A stretch of 64,000 bases of DNA from Janibacter cremeus. Its GTDB lineage: Bacteria > Actinomycetota > Actinomycetes > Actinomycetales > Dermatophilaceae. Positions within the stretch are counted from its first letter, which is position 1; each line of letters starts with the position of its first letter. The DNA lies in NCBI RefSeq assembly GCF_013409205.1, contig NZ_JACCAE010000001.1, positions 310,001-374,000 of the forward strand, in the 5' to 3' direction. Shown here piece by piece: positions 26,791-35,459 of the stretch. Under the pieces are notes generated by a model that searched no databases, was not told where the DNA came from, and saw only the letters and a program-made list of their open reading frames with translations. The position numbers and the translations under genes were made by a program.

Positions 26791-27666
26791 TCAGACCTCA
26801 CGCACCTTCCGGGCACCGAAAAGACCCTGCGGTCGCACCAGGAGGATGAGGAAGAGCAGACCGAAGGCGACGAGGTCACGCCACGAGGAGCCGACGTACT
26901 GCACCGCGAAGACCTCGGCGAGCCCCAGCAGCAGGCCACCGACGAGCGCGCCGGGCAGCGAGCCCATCCCGCCGACGATGATCACGGCCAGCCCCTTGAG
27001 CTCGATCGCCGTGCCCATGCCCAGCTGGGCGCTGTTGACGTTCATCGCGAAGAGCGCGCCGGCGACGGCGCCCAGGGCCGAGGAGATGGCGAAGGTGGTG
27101 ACCGTCACCCGGTCGACGTTGATCCCGAGGACCTTCGCGGCGGTCGGGTTCTCGGCGATGGCGCGCATGCCCCGCCCCAGGCGCGAGCGCGCGACGAGCA
27201 GGGTCAGGGCCACCATGAGCAGGACCGAGATGAGCAGGATCGCCACCTGCAGCACGGTGACCTGCGCACCGAGGATGCTGTAGGTCGTCGTCGGGAAGGA
27301 CTCGGCGGGGAAGCGTCGCGTGTTCGGTCCGTATCTCCACTGGAGCAGGGCGATGAACATCCCCGCCAGGGCGATCGAGGAGATCAACCCCGCGAAGTGG
27401 GCATCGGGTCTGTTCTTCAGCGGCCGGAAGGCCACTCGCTCGATGACCACGCCGAGCACGCCGCCGACCGCGGCGACGATCGGCAGGGTGAGCCAGATCG
27501 AGAGACCGGCCACCTCGACCAGCTCGATCCCGATGAAGGCGGACACGGCGAACACCGACGGGTGCGCCAGATTCAGCCGGTCCAGCACGCCGAAGACCAG
27601 CGTGAAGCCGATCGCGAAGAGCGCGTAGATCGAGCCGATGGACAGCCCGAGGAGCAGTTGTTGCAC
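26791..27666 (-). CDS. livH: Branched-chain amino-acid-type ABC permease LivH
   Basis: 291 residues, hydrophobic throughout, with the LivH start MQQLLLGLSIGSIYALFAIG, the EAA-like loop GMRAIAENPTAAKVLGIN and VIIVGGMGSLPGALVGG. It forms the membrane pore with the LivM part of the next gene, whose ATG lies in TGAATG at its stop. Confidence 0.92.
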   Translation of the reverse strand: MQQLLLGLSIGSIYALFAIGFTLVFGVLDRLNLAHPSVFAVSAFIGIELVEVAGLSIWLTLPIVAAVGGVLGVVIERVAFRPLKNRPDAHFAGLISSIALAGMFIALLQWRYGPNTRRFPAESFPTTTYSILGAQVTVLQVAILLISVLLMVALTLLVARSRLGRGMRAIAENPTAAKVLGINVDRVTVTTFAISSALGAVAGALFAMNVNSAQLGMGTAIELKGLAVIIVGGMGSLPGALVGGLLLGLAEVFAVQYVGSSWRDLVAFGLLFLILLVRPQGLFGARKVREV

Positions 27667-27705
27667 GTGTCCGCCTTCGTCAGGGGTGTCGGTGAGGGGT
27701 GTCGG

Positions 27706-28878
27706 TCACTTCAGGACGGTGAACTCGCCGTCCTTGACGACCTGGACGACGGCCTCGTGCTCGGCGTCGCGGTCGTCGTTGATGCTGATGGTCCCCAGCA
27801 CCGACTCCACCTCGGAGATGCTGCCCAGGCCCTCCTTGATGGCGTCGCGCTCAGCGGAGCAACCGCTGCGCACCGCGGTGTCGATGAGCATCATGCCGGT
27901 GTAGGCCTGCGCCGCGAACTGATCGGGCTGGGAGTCGTACTCCTTCTCGTAGGCTTCGAGGAAGTCGGCGTTCTGCGGGTTGTCGGAGGCGGAGTTCCAC
28001 GCGGCGCCGACGACCACGCCCTCGGCGGCGTCGCCGGCATCGGCCATCAGCTGCGGGTTGTTGAAGCCGTTGCCGCCGATGATCGGCACGTCGATGCCCA
28101 GCTCACGCGCCTGGGTGACCAGCGGGATGGCCGCCTCGATCAGGCCGGAGACGAAGATGGCGTCCGGGTTCGAGGTCTTCGCCTCGGTCAGCAGGGCACG
28201 GAAGTCGGTGTCGGTGGTGGAGAACGTCAACGTGTCGGTGACCTCGGTGTCGCTGTCCTCCAGGGCGGAGGACATGACCTCGTAGCCCGACTCGGTGAAC
28301 GCGTCGTCGTTGGAGTACATCACCACGACGTCCTCGAGGTCGTACTCCTCGATCGCCGTGGTCACGGTCTGCGGGATGACCTGGGACTCGGTCAGCGAGT
28401 CACGGAAGATGTAGTCGCCCTGCTCGGTGATGCCGTCGGCCGTGTTGGAGATGGCCAGCACGGGCACGCTCTCCTCCTGGGCGATCGGCTGCGCCTGGAA
28501 GGCGGTGTTGGACAGCGTCGGACCGATGATGACGCTGGCGCCGTCGTTGACGAAGCCCTCGAAGACCGAGATCCCCTGCTTCGGGTCGGTCTGGTCGTCC
28601 TCGACGGTCAGGTCGTAGGTGACGCCGTCCTTGGCGTTGAGCTCCTTGGCGGCCAGCTCGAGGCCGTTGCGCTGGGACTCCCCGTAGGAGGCTGCGGCGC
28701 CGGTCAGTGACAGTGCGGCACCCACGGGCACCTCGGCGTCGATGACACAGGAGTCGCCGCTGCCCTCGCCGACGAGGGCGGCGTTGCTGCCGTCGCTGCC
28801 GCCGTCGGAACCGCAGGCGGTCAGGGTCAGGGCCAGGGCGCCTGCGGCGGCCGACATCGTGAACAGGCTGGTACGCAT
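27706..28878 (-). CDS. Branched-chain amino-acid-type ABC substrate-binding lipoprotein
   Basis: 390 residues; start with GGAGG five bases upstream. The signal peptide ends in the lipobox LTAC (Cys22), followed by a Gly/Ser/Asp linker, so the protein is anchored outside the membrane. The mature part is a periplasmic-binding-protein type I fold: GAALSLTGAAASYGESQRNG, VIIGPTLSNTAFQAQPIAQE, FVSGLIEAAIPLVTQARELG. Substrate is probably a branched-chain amino acid or an amide/organic acid; the upstream alpha-hydroxy-acid oxidase hints at a hydroxy-acid link, which is only context. Confidence 0.9.
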   Translation of the reverse strand: MRTSLFTMSAAAGALALTLTACGSDGGSDGSNAALVGEGSGDSCVIDAEVPVGAALSLTGAAASYGESQRNGLELAAKELNAKDGVTYDLTVEDDQTDPKQGISVFEGFVNDGASVIIGPTLSNTAFQAQPIAQEESVPVLAISNTADGITEQGDYIFRDSLTESQVIPQTVTTAIEEYDLEDVVVMYSNDDAFTESGYEVMSSALEDSDTEVTDTLTFSTTDTDFRALLTEAKTSNPDAIFVSGLIEAAIPLVTQARELGIDVPIIGGNGFNNPQLMADAGDAAEGVVVGAAWNSASDNPQNADFLEAYEKEYDSQPDQFAAQAYTGMMLIDTAVRSGCSAERDAIKEGLGSISEVESVLGTISINDDRDAEHEAVVQVVKDGEFTVLK

Positions 28879-28919
28879 GTTTCCTCCAGGGAGTGTGGTC
28901 GTGATGCTGGGTGTGGTGG

Positions 28920-30137
28920 TCAGTGCAGGACGGCGTGGTGCGGGGTGAGCTCGTCGACGCTGGTCACGCCGAGCAGCTGCATGGTGCGGGTGACCTGGCT
29001 GGTGAGGATCTGCAGGGCCCGGGTGACGCCCGCTTCGCCACCGGCCATGAGTCCGTAGAGGTAGGCCCGGCCGACCATGACGGCATCGGCCCCGTTGGCC
29101 ACGGCGGCGACGATGTCGGCGCCGTGCATGATGCCGCCGTCGAGCAGGACCGGGACGCGCCCGTCGACGGCCGCGACGATGTCCGGAAGGACCTGCAACG
29201 GGGTGACCGAGCGGTCCAGCTGGCGCCCGCCGTGGTTGGAGACGACCAAGCCGTCAACCCCGAGGTCGACGAACTCCGTGGCGTCCTCGACGCTCTGGAT
29301 GCCCTTGAGGACGATCGTGCCGGACCAGTTCTCCCGCAGCCAGGCCAGATCGGCGACGCTCAGCGAGGGGTCGAACATGCGGTTGACGAGCTGCTCGACG
29401 GTGCCACCGGACTGGGTCAGCGAGGCGAACGTCAGCGGCTCGGTCGTCAGGAGATTGGCCCACCACCGCGGGTGCAGCGCCATGTCCGCCATGGTCGAGG
29501 GCGTCAGCTGCGGCGGGATCGTCATGCCGTTGCGCACGTCGCGCAGCCGCTGCCCGGCGACGGCGGTGTCGACGGTGAGGACCAGGGTGGTGTAGCCGGC
29601 CGCCCGCGCCCGGGCCATCAGCTCCAGGGAGGCGGGCCGGTCGCGCCACAGGTAGAGCTGGAACCACCGCTGCAGGTCGGGCACCTCCGCGGCCAGGTCC
29701 TCGACGGACACGGTCCCCATGGTCGAGAGGGCGTAGGGCATACCGGCCGCCAGGGCGGCACGTCCCACGGCTCGCTCCCCCTCGTGGTGCATCATCCGGG
29801 TGAAGCCCGTGGGAGCCAGCACCATCGGGATCGGGCTGGTGACATCGAGGAGCCGGATCGAGGGGTCCACCTCGGAGACGTCGCGCAGGACCCGTGGTCG
29901 GAAGTCGACCGCGGCGAAGGCCGCGCGGGCCCGGCTCAGGCTGACCTCGCTCTCGGCGGCCCCGTCGACGTAGTCGAAGGCGGACCTGGGGGTGCGGCGC
30001 CGGGCGATGCGGCGCAGGTCGTCGATGGTGTGGGCCCGCTCGAGGTGACGGCGGGTGCGCTGGAGGGTCGGTCGCTCGACCCGCACGAGTGGGCGCAACT
30101 CGTCCAGTCGTGGCAGACGTCGCTCCACCCGTGTCAT
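28920..30137 (-). CDS. FMN-dependent alpha-hydroxy-acid oxidase/dehydrogenase (LldD-like)
   Basis: 405 residues from the ATG at 30137 (AGGA five bases upstream). The family fold is clear: RRTPRSAFDYVDGAAESE, PMVLAPTGFTRMMH (FMN contact), QLYLWRDR, VLTVDTAVAGQRLRDVRNG, IVLKGI (Lys), and the catalytic SNHGGRQLD. It oxidises an L-2-hydroxy acid, perhaps lactate or mandelate, to the 2-oxo acid. It is upstream of livK on the same strand with only 41 bases between, so transcription with the transporter is likely. Confidence 0.85.
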   Translation of the reverse strand: MTRVERRLPRLDELRPLVRVERPTLQRTRRHLERAHTIDDLRRIARRRTPRSAFDYVDGAAESEVSLSRARAAFAAVDFRPRVLRDVSEVDPSIRLLDVTSPIPMVLAPTGFTRMMHHEGERAVGRAALAAGMPYALSTMGTVSVEDLAAEVPDLQRWFQLYLWRDRPASLELMARARAAGYTTLVLTVDTAVAGQRLRDVRNGMTIPPQLTPSTMADMALHPRWWANLLTTEPLTFASLTQSGGTVEQLVNRMFDPSLSVADLAWLRENWSGTIVLKGIQSVEDATEFVDLGVDGLVVSNHGGRQLDRSVTPLQVLPDIVAAVDGRVPVLLDGGIMHGADIVAAVANGADAVMVGRAYLYGLMAGGEAGVTRALQILTSQVTRTMQLLGVTSVDELTPHHAVLH

Positions 30138-30467
30138 GTGCTTCCTCATTCCCCGCGTCGGAGCGGGCCCGCTGTGATTCCTGCGCTGGACAGTAGGGTC
30201 GCACATCCCCGCAGCGAGTCGACGACGCGGTGGTGTGATCGAAATGCAATCACGCTGGTCGGCCCATCCGGCGTCCGGGCCCCCAGCCCGCGCGGCGCGA
30301 CCGACGGCAGGCGCGCCCAGTCCTCACCGTGACGGGACGATGACCACCTTGCCGCTGCCGTGCCCCGTCTCGACCGCAGCGACCGCCTCGGCAGACTGGC
30401 CCATTGCGCCAATCGTGATCTGTGCCACAGTGGATTGATCCGGTCCACCCATGACCAAGGAGACGGG
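30138..30467. other. Divergent intergenic region between the oxidase and putP genes
   Basis: 330 bases without an intact gene. It carries the promoters of both flanking genes and, at 30324-30440, a coding remnant described separately. The AT-richer part near 30,235-30,255 (GATCGAAATGCAATCACG) could hold the oxidase promoter. No further repeat or hairpin stands out. Confidence 0.4.
30324..30440 (-). pseudogene. 3' remnant of a zinc-less quinone oxidoreductase gene
   Basis: On the minus strand, reading to the TGA at 30324-30326 gives a typical C-terminus of medium-chain quinone reductases: SAEAVAAVETGHGSGKVVIV. The intact gene at 49779 ends with MAEVESGHAAGKVVII. Nothing upstream continues the domain, so this is a decayed fragment of about 35 codons. 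Confidence 0.6.
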
Positions 30468-31991
30468 ATGGAAGCTGGGGTCTGGATCAGTCTGACCGCG
30501 TACTTCGTGCTCATGCTCGCCATCGGCTTCTACGCCTACGCCAAGTCCACCGGGACCGCGGAGCAGTACATCCTCGGCGGCCGACGACTGCCTCCCGCCG
30601 TCGCGGCGCTGTCCGCCGGTGCCTCCGACATGAGCGGCTGGCTGCTGCTGGGACTGCCGGGCGCCCTCTACGCCGCGGGACTGGTCGAGGCGTGGATCGG
30701 GATCGGACTGTTCATCGGCGCCTACCTCAACTGGATCATCGTCGCGCCGCGGCTGCGCGAGCAGACCGAGCGGTACGACAACTCGCTGACCGTGCCCGCC
30801 TTCCTGGCCGCGCGGTTCCCGAGCACCGCACTCCCCCTTCGCACGATCTCCGGGCTGGTGATCGTCGTCTTCTTCTCCGTCTACACCGCATCCGGCCTGG
30901 TGGGTGGCGGCAAGCTGTTCACCACGGCGTTCAGTGGAGTGGTCGACGTCGGCGGAGCCAGTGACTATGCCGTCGGGGTGTGGCTGACCCTGGGCATCGT
31001 GCTGGCCTACACCGTCGTCGGGGGCTTCCTGGCAGTCAGCCTGACCGACTTCGTGCAGGGCTGCATCATGATGATCGCCCTGATCGTGATGCCCGTGCTG
31101 GTGCTCACCACCGGCGAGGGTGACGGCATCGGCCAGGCCGCCGACCGGCTGCGCGGGATCGACCCCTCCTTCCTGTCGCTGACCCAGGGACTGTCCGTCA
31201 TCGGATTCCTGTCCGCCATCACCTGGGGCCTGGGGTACTTCGGGCAGCCCCACATCATCGTGCGGTTCATGGCCGTGCGCAGCGTCAAGGCCGTCCCGGC
31301 CGCCCGCAGGATCGGTATGACGTGGATGGGGATCTCCCTCATCGGCGCGATCAGTGTGGGGGTCTTCGGCCGGGCCTACGCCGAGCGCAACGGCCTCGAC
31401 ATCCAGGACCCGGAGACCATCTTCATCGTGCTGGCAGAGCTGCTCTTCCACCCGCTCGTCACCGGGTTCCTCTTCGCCGCACTGCTCGCGGCGATCATGA
31501 GCACCGTCTCCAGCCAGCTGCTGGTGGCCTCCTCGTCCTTGACCGAGGACTTCTACCGCCTGTTCCTGCGGCGTCGGGCCAGCGAGAAGGAAACGGTGCT
31601 GGTGGGCCGGGTGTGCGTCCTGCTCGTCGGGTTGGTCGCGGCCGTGCTCGCCCGCGACCCCGACTCACAGGTCCTGGGGCTGGTGGCCAATGCCTGGGCC
31701 GGCTTCGGCGCCGCCTTCGGGCCGCTGATCCTGCTCGCCCTGACCTGGTCGCGGATGACCGGCACCGGCGCGGTGGCCGGTCTGGTGACGGGGGCCGCGG
31801 TGGTCATCGGCTGGATCTGGATCGGGTGGAGCGACAGCTTCCTCGGCGGCGAGGGGGTGTACGAGATCATCCCCGGCTTCCTGTGCGCCGCCATCGCCAT
31901 CGTGGTCGTCAGTCTGCTGACCAGGCCCAGCGGCGAGTTCCGTGCGATCCCCTCACCCGAGGCGGACCCGGAACCCGCCGGTCGCCGCTGA
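30468..31991 (+). CDS. putP: Sodium:solute symporter, PutP-like
   Basis: 507 residues from the ATG at 30468, with AAGGAG five bases upstream. About 13 membrane segments. PutP hallmarks: AEQYILGGRRLPPAVAALSA, ASDMSGWLLLGLPGA, and GYFGQPHIIVRFMAVRS. Transport of L-proline with Na+ is the most likely function; closely related SSS symporters of other solutes cannot be excluded. No proline catabolic gene lies nearby. Confidence 0.85.
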   Translation: MEAGVWISLTAYFVLMLAIGFYAYAKSTGTAEQYILGGRRLPPAVAALSAGASDMSGWLLLGLPGALYAAGLVEAWIGIGLFIGAYLNWIIVAPRLREQTERYDNSLTVPAFLAARFPSTALPLRTISGLVIVVFFSVYTASGLVGGGKLFTTAFSGVVDVGGASDYAVGVWLTLGIVLAYTVVGGFLAVSLTDFVQGCIMMIALIVMPVLVLTTGEGDGIGQAADRLRGIDPSFLSLTQGLSVIGFLSAITWGLGYFGQPHIIVRFMAVRSVKAVPAARRIGMTWMGISLIGAISVGVFGRAYAERNGLDIQDPETIFIVLAELLFHPLVTGFLFAALLAAIMSTVSSQLLVASSSLTEDFYRLFLRRRASEKETVLVGRVCVLLVGLVAAVLARDPDSQVLGLVANAWAGFGAAFGPLILLALTWSRMTGTGAVAGLVTGAAVVIGWIWIGWSDSFLGGEGVYEIIPGFLCAAIAIVVVSLLTRPSGEFRAIPSPEADPEPAGRR

Positions 31992-32034
31992 GCCGCACCG
32001 ACTGGCGCCTACCCCAGCAGGGCGGTCAGGCAGT

Positions 32035-32886
32035 TCACGCCACGTCGTCGTAGAAGCCACCACCGGCTCCCCGACCGAGGCGGCCCTTGTCGATGTACTC
32101 ACGCTTGATCAGCTCGGCGAAGGCACGCTTGTCCGGGTCCTCGCTGTCCTTGTTCAGGGCGTAGGGCGTCATCATCCCGATCACGTCGAAGATCTGGAAC
32201 GGCCCCAGCGGCGCGCCGGTGGACAGCCGCCACGTCTTGTCGATGGTATCGATGTCACCGACCCCACGCACGAGCAGCTGACCGGCGGCCGAGAGCCACG
32301 GCACGAGCAGGCTGTTGAGCAGGTAGCCGGGCTGCTCCTTCAGCACCGGGATCGGCACCATCCCGATCTCGTCGGCGAAGGTCGCGACCGCGTCGAAGGC
32401 ATCCTGGTCGGTGCCGGCGTGGCCCATGACCTCGCCGATGTTGTTGCGCCAGATCTCGTTGGCGAAGTGCAGCGCGAGGAAACGCCCGGGACGGCCCGTG
32501 GACTCGGCCATGTCGCTGGGCAGGAGGGTGGAGGAGTTCGTGGCGAAGATCGTGCGCTCCGGCGCCAGCTCGCCCACCGTCGCCCAGGTCTGCTGCTTGA
32601 TGTCCAGGCGCTCGGGGACGGCCTCGATGATCAGGTCCGCCTCGGCGACGGCGTCGGCCAGGTCTGCGCTGGCACGGATCCGGGCCACGGCCTGGCTCAT
32701 CGTCTCCTGGGTCGCGGCCTCGACGTCCCGCACGTACAGCGGGGTGAGGTAGTCCCACCGGGCGGGGAGCTGATCCAGCACCTCCTGGCTGATGTCGTAG
32801 ACCACGACGCTCTTGCCGTGGAAGGCCGCCTGGAGGGCGATCTGGGAGCCGAGGACTCCGCTGCCGAGGACCGTCAGGTTCTGCAT
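32035..32886 (-). CDS. 3-hydroxyacyl-CoA dehydrogenase
   Basis: 283 residues from the ATG at 32886, preceded by AGAAGGAG; longer in-frame starts lack a site. Rossmann fold LTVLGSGVLGSQIALQAAFH, IIEAVPERLDIKQQ, ATNSSTLLPSD (Ser and Asn of the active site), LHFANEIWRNNIGEVMGH, and a C-terminal domain with GAPLGPFQIFDVIG. It oxidises 3-hydroxyacyl-CoA with NAD, or a related hydroxy acid, in beta-oxidation. It diverges from the SnoaL-like gene across a strong inverted repeat. Confidence 0.85.
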   Translation of the reverse strand: MQNLTVLGSGVLGSQIALQAAFHGKSVVVYDISQEVLDQLPARWDYLTPLYVRDVEAATQETMSQAVARIRASADLADAVAEADLIIEAVPERLDIKQQTWATVGELAPERTIFATNSSTLLPSDMAESTGRPGRFLALHFANEIWRNNIGEVMGHAGTDQDAFDAVATFADEIGMVPIPVLKEQPGYLLNSLLVPWLSAAGQLLVRGVGDIDTIDKTWRLSTGAPLGPFQIFDVIGMMTPYALNKDSEDPDKRAFAELIKREYIDKGRLGRGAGGGFYDDVA

Positions 32887-32961
32887 GTCTTCTCCTTCTG
32901 CGGCGGGCGTACCGTCGCTGTTGTTCGTCATCTGTAGAACAATCGGCGGGCCGGTTGTCTT

Positions 32962-32991
32962 CCCCCTTCGCCGGCCCGCACGCGAAGGGGG
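32962..32991. promoter_or_regulatory. Strong inverted repeat CCCCCTTCGC-N10-GCGAAGGGGG
   Basis: A perfect 10-bp dyad in the intergenic region between the divergent dehydrogenase (start 32886) and SnoaL-like (start 33048) genes. Its position excludes a terminator for these two genes; an operator or a structural element built from two CCCCTTCG octamers is possible. Confidence 0.5.
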
Positions 32992-33047
32992 TCACAGCCG
33001 GCCGTAGGCTGCGTGCACCCACCCCGCCGATCTGCCCAGGAGTGCAC

Positions 33048-33440
33048 ATGTTCCGTGAAGCCGTCGAAGCCAAGGACATCGACGCCGTCGACGAGATGCT
33101 CGCCGAGGACTGTGTCTTCCTCAGCCCGGTGGCGTACACCCCCTACCCCGGCAAGGCGATCACCAGCGCGATCCTGCGCACCGTCGTGGAGGTCTTCGAG
33201 GACTTCACCTATGTCCGCCAGCTGCGCGACGGCGACCACGAGGCGTACATCTTCACCGCAAGGGTCGACGGCATGGAGATCACCGGGTGCGACTTCCTCA
33301 CCTTCAACGAGGAGGGCAAGATCAGCGAGTTCATGGTGATGACCCGCCCGCTCAAGGCCTCCCAGGCACTCGCTGCGGCCATGGGTGAGCGCTTCCCGCA
33401 GATCCAGGCCGCTGCGGCGGCCGCAGCCGGGGGCGAGTGA
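33048..33440 (+). CDS. SnoaL-like/NTF2-fold small protein
   Basis: 130 residues; AGGAG before ATG at 33048. The pattern AVEAKDIDAVDEMLAEDCVF, FEDFTYVRQLRDGDHEAYIF, CDFLTFNEEGKISEFMVMTR is a classic NTF2-like/SnoaL cone fold used by small isomerases, hydrolases and unknown binding proteins. Ends in an Ala-rich tail. It may assist the neighbouring catabolic genes; substrate unknown. Confidence 0.75.
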   Translation: MFREAVEAKDIDAVDEMLAEDCVFLSPVAYTPYPGKAITSAILRTVVEVFEDFTYVRQLRDGDHEAYIFTARVDGMEITGCDFLTFNEEGKISEFMVMTRPLKASQALAAAMGERFPQIQAAAAAAAGGE

Positions 33441-33481
33441 ACCGCCACGCCGCGATGGTCACCCCGTGAGCGAGCGCCCCG

Positions 33482-34396
33482 TCACCCCTTGCCGCTGGTG
33501 ACGAAGTCGGCGACCACCCGCCCGAGTTCCTCCCCCGCGTCCTCCTGCAGGAAGTGCCCGGCGCGGTCGATGACCGGGTGGGTCACCCCCTTCGCGCCGG
33601 GGATGTTGCGCTTGAGCACCGGGGCCATCGCGCCGGTGATCGGGTCGCTGTCGCCGAAGGCGACGAGGAAGGGCTTCTCCCAGCGCGTCAGCTCGTCCCA
33701 CGCGCGACGGTTCGCCTCGGTGGCCGGGTCGTCGGTCGAGGTCGGGATGAGCCCCGGCATGACTCGTGGCCCGGCCTTGTACGTCTCGTCCGGGAAGGGC
33801 GCGTCGTAGGCGGCCCGTGACTCGTCGCCCAGACCGCGCGCGCACCCGGAGGCGACGAAGCGACCGACGTCGAGCACCTCGGCGTTCTCCACCGCGCGGC
33901 GAAAGCTCCACCACACCTCGGGCATGTCGTGGTCACCGGTCGGCAGGCCGGTGTTGGCGGCGACGACCGAGGCGAAGCGGTCGGGGTTCTCCGCGACCAG
34001 GCGCAACCCGATCAGCCCACCCCAGTCCTGCCCGACGAGGGTGACCTCGCGCAGGTCGAGCACGTCGAGGACGAGGCTGCGCACCCACTCCACGTGCCGG
34101 GCGTAGGTGTGCGCGGCGGTGTCGACCGGCTTGTCCGACCGACCGAAACCGACCAGGTCCACCGCGACCGCGTGGATGCCCGCGTCGGCGAGCACCCGCA
34201 TCACGTGCCGGTAGAGGAAGGACCAGCTCGGCTCCCCGTGCAGCAGCAGCACCGTGGGTCCGTCCGCGGGGCCGGACTCGACCCACGCCATCCGCAACGT
34301 CCCACCGTCCTGGTCGGGCACGTCGGCGTAGTGAGGGTCGTAGCCGAAGTCGGGCAGGTCGGTGAATCGCTCGTCGGGCGTGCGCAGAGTCTCCAT
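33482..34396 (-). CDS. Haloalkane dehalogenase (DhlA-type, HLD-I)
   Basis: 304 residues. The alpha/beta-hydrolase fold with the dehalogenase signatures: oxyanion region HGEPSWSFLYR (53-63), nucleophile Asp124 followed by halide-binding Trp125 (VGQDWGG), acid Asp251 (FGDSDP) and His281 (RAGHFLQED). Asp124 occupies the same number as in the known DhlA enzyme. The product would hydrolyse halogenated alkanes to alcohols; homologues sometimes act only as general hydrolases. It is reverse-strand and divergent from the quinone oxidoreductase at 34524. Confidence 0.8.
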   Translation of the reverse strand: METLRTPDERFTDLPDFGYDPHYADVPDQDGGTLRMAWVESGPADGPTVLLLHGEPSWSFLYRHVMRVLADAGIHAVAVDLVGFGRSDKPVDTAAHTYARHVEWVRSLVLDVLDLREVTLVGQDWGGLIGLRLVAENPDRFASVVAANTGLPTGDHDMPEVWWSFRRAVENAEVLDVGRFVASGCARGLGDESRAAYDAPFPDETYKAGPRVMPGLIPTSTDDPATEANRRAWDELTRWEKPFLVAFGDSDPITGAMAPVLKRNIPGAKGVTHPVIDRAGHFLQEDAGEELGRVVADFVTSGKG

Positions 34397-34523
34397 GCCC
34401 GGAGCCTACGAGGTGCGGCACTACACATGTCGTCGGACAGGCCTTCGTCCTCTGTCCCACCCACGGCACCACCTGGTCGGCCACGGGCGTCGATAGTTGC
34501 CCCTCCCGGCTAGCGTGTGGACC

Positions 34524-35444
34524 ATGAAGGCCTTCGTGAAGTCCGACCCCGCCGGATCCAGTATCACGGCGACGGAGGTCCCGGCGCCTGAGGTGGACAC
34601 GGACGACCTATTGGTGAGGATGCACGCGGTCGGGGTGGGGATCCACGACTCCTACTTCCTCCCGGCCGATGCCGGGCCCTCCTTCCCGATCGGCATGGAA
34701 GGCGCCGGCGTCGTCGAGCAGGTCGGCCCGGGCGTGACGCAGCACCGGCCCGGCGACCGCGTCGCCTTCGTCAACGCCATGGAGGCGAAGGGAGGGACCT
34801 GGGCCGAGTACGCCGTGGTCAACACCAACTCCCTGATCTTGCCGGTGCCTGACGGCCTCGACTTCGTCGAGGCCGCGGCGTTGCCGGTGGCGGGAAACAC
34901 CATCCTGCGGACCCTGGCCGCGCTGCCCGGCATGCAGAGCGGCTCCTCACTCTTCGTCGCCGGTGGCGCCGGCGCCATCGGGTCCCTGGCGATCCAGATC
35001 GCGCGCCAGCGTGGCTGGCGGGTGGCCGCATCGGCATCAGCGCACAATCACGACTACATGCGGTCCCTGGGCGCGGAGCTGACGGTCGACTACCACGACA
35101 GCGACTGGCCGGAGCAGGTCCGGGGTTGGCTGGGCGAGGGAGTGGATGCCGCGATCGCGATCCATCCCGGCACGAGCACCGAGACCATGCGGGCCGTCAA
35201 GGACGGCGGCACCATCGTCCCGGTGTCCGGCGACTCCATGGCGGTCGAGCGCGGCATCCGGGCCGGGATGATCGCGTACCAGGCGGACGTGAGCCGCGAG
35301 CTCGACCAGCTGATGGCTGATGTGGTCTCCAAGGCCATCCACCTGGAGATCGAGCGGGTCTACCCCTTCGACGAGGCCGCGGACGCGCTTGCCCGGGTGC
35401 AGACCCGGCACGCCCGCGGCAAGCTCGTGCTGCGCCTGCCGTAG
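34524..35444 (+). CDS. Zinc-less medium-chain quinone oxidoreductase
   Basis: 306 residues. Quinone oxidoreductase pattern: MKAFVKSDPAG start, IGMEGAGVVEQVGPGV, LPVAGNTILRTLAAL, nucleotide-binding GGAGAIGSLAIQIAR, and terminal DEAADALARVQTRHARGKLV. No structural zinc cysteines, so NADPH-dependent reduction of quinones or enones is likely. No clear ribosome site besides TGTGG; the ATG matches homologues' starts. Single-gene unit converging with the PKD gene. Confidence 0.85.
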   Translation: MKAFVKSDPAGSSITATEVPAPEVDTDDLLVRMHAVGVGIHDSYFLPADAGPSFPIGMEGAGVVEQVGPGVTQHRPGDRVAFVNAMEAKGGTWAEYAVVNTNSLILPVPDGLDFVEAAALPVAGNTILRTLAALPGMQSGSSLFVAGGAGAIGSLAIQIARQRGWRVAASASAHNHDYMRSLGAELTVDYHDSDWPEQVRGWLGEGVDAAIAIHPGTSTETMRAVKDGGTIVPVSGDSMAVERGIRAGMIAYQADVSRELDQLMADVVSKAIHLEIERVYPFDEAADALARVQTRHARGKLVLRLP

Positions 35445-35459
35445 GGCGCGGATCCGGGC

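Noticed and set aside
26692..28710. Plus-strand ORF of 672 codons opposite livH and livK
   Set aside because: Repetitive Glu/Arg/Gly shadow; the opposite strand has intact transporter motifs.
28911..30332. Plus-strand ORF of 473 codons opposite the hydroxy-acid oxidase
   Set aside because: Asp/Arg/Gly-rich shadow of a well-conserved gene; no domain.
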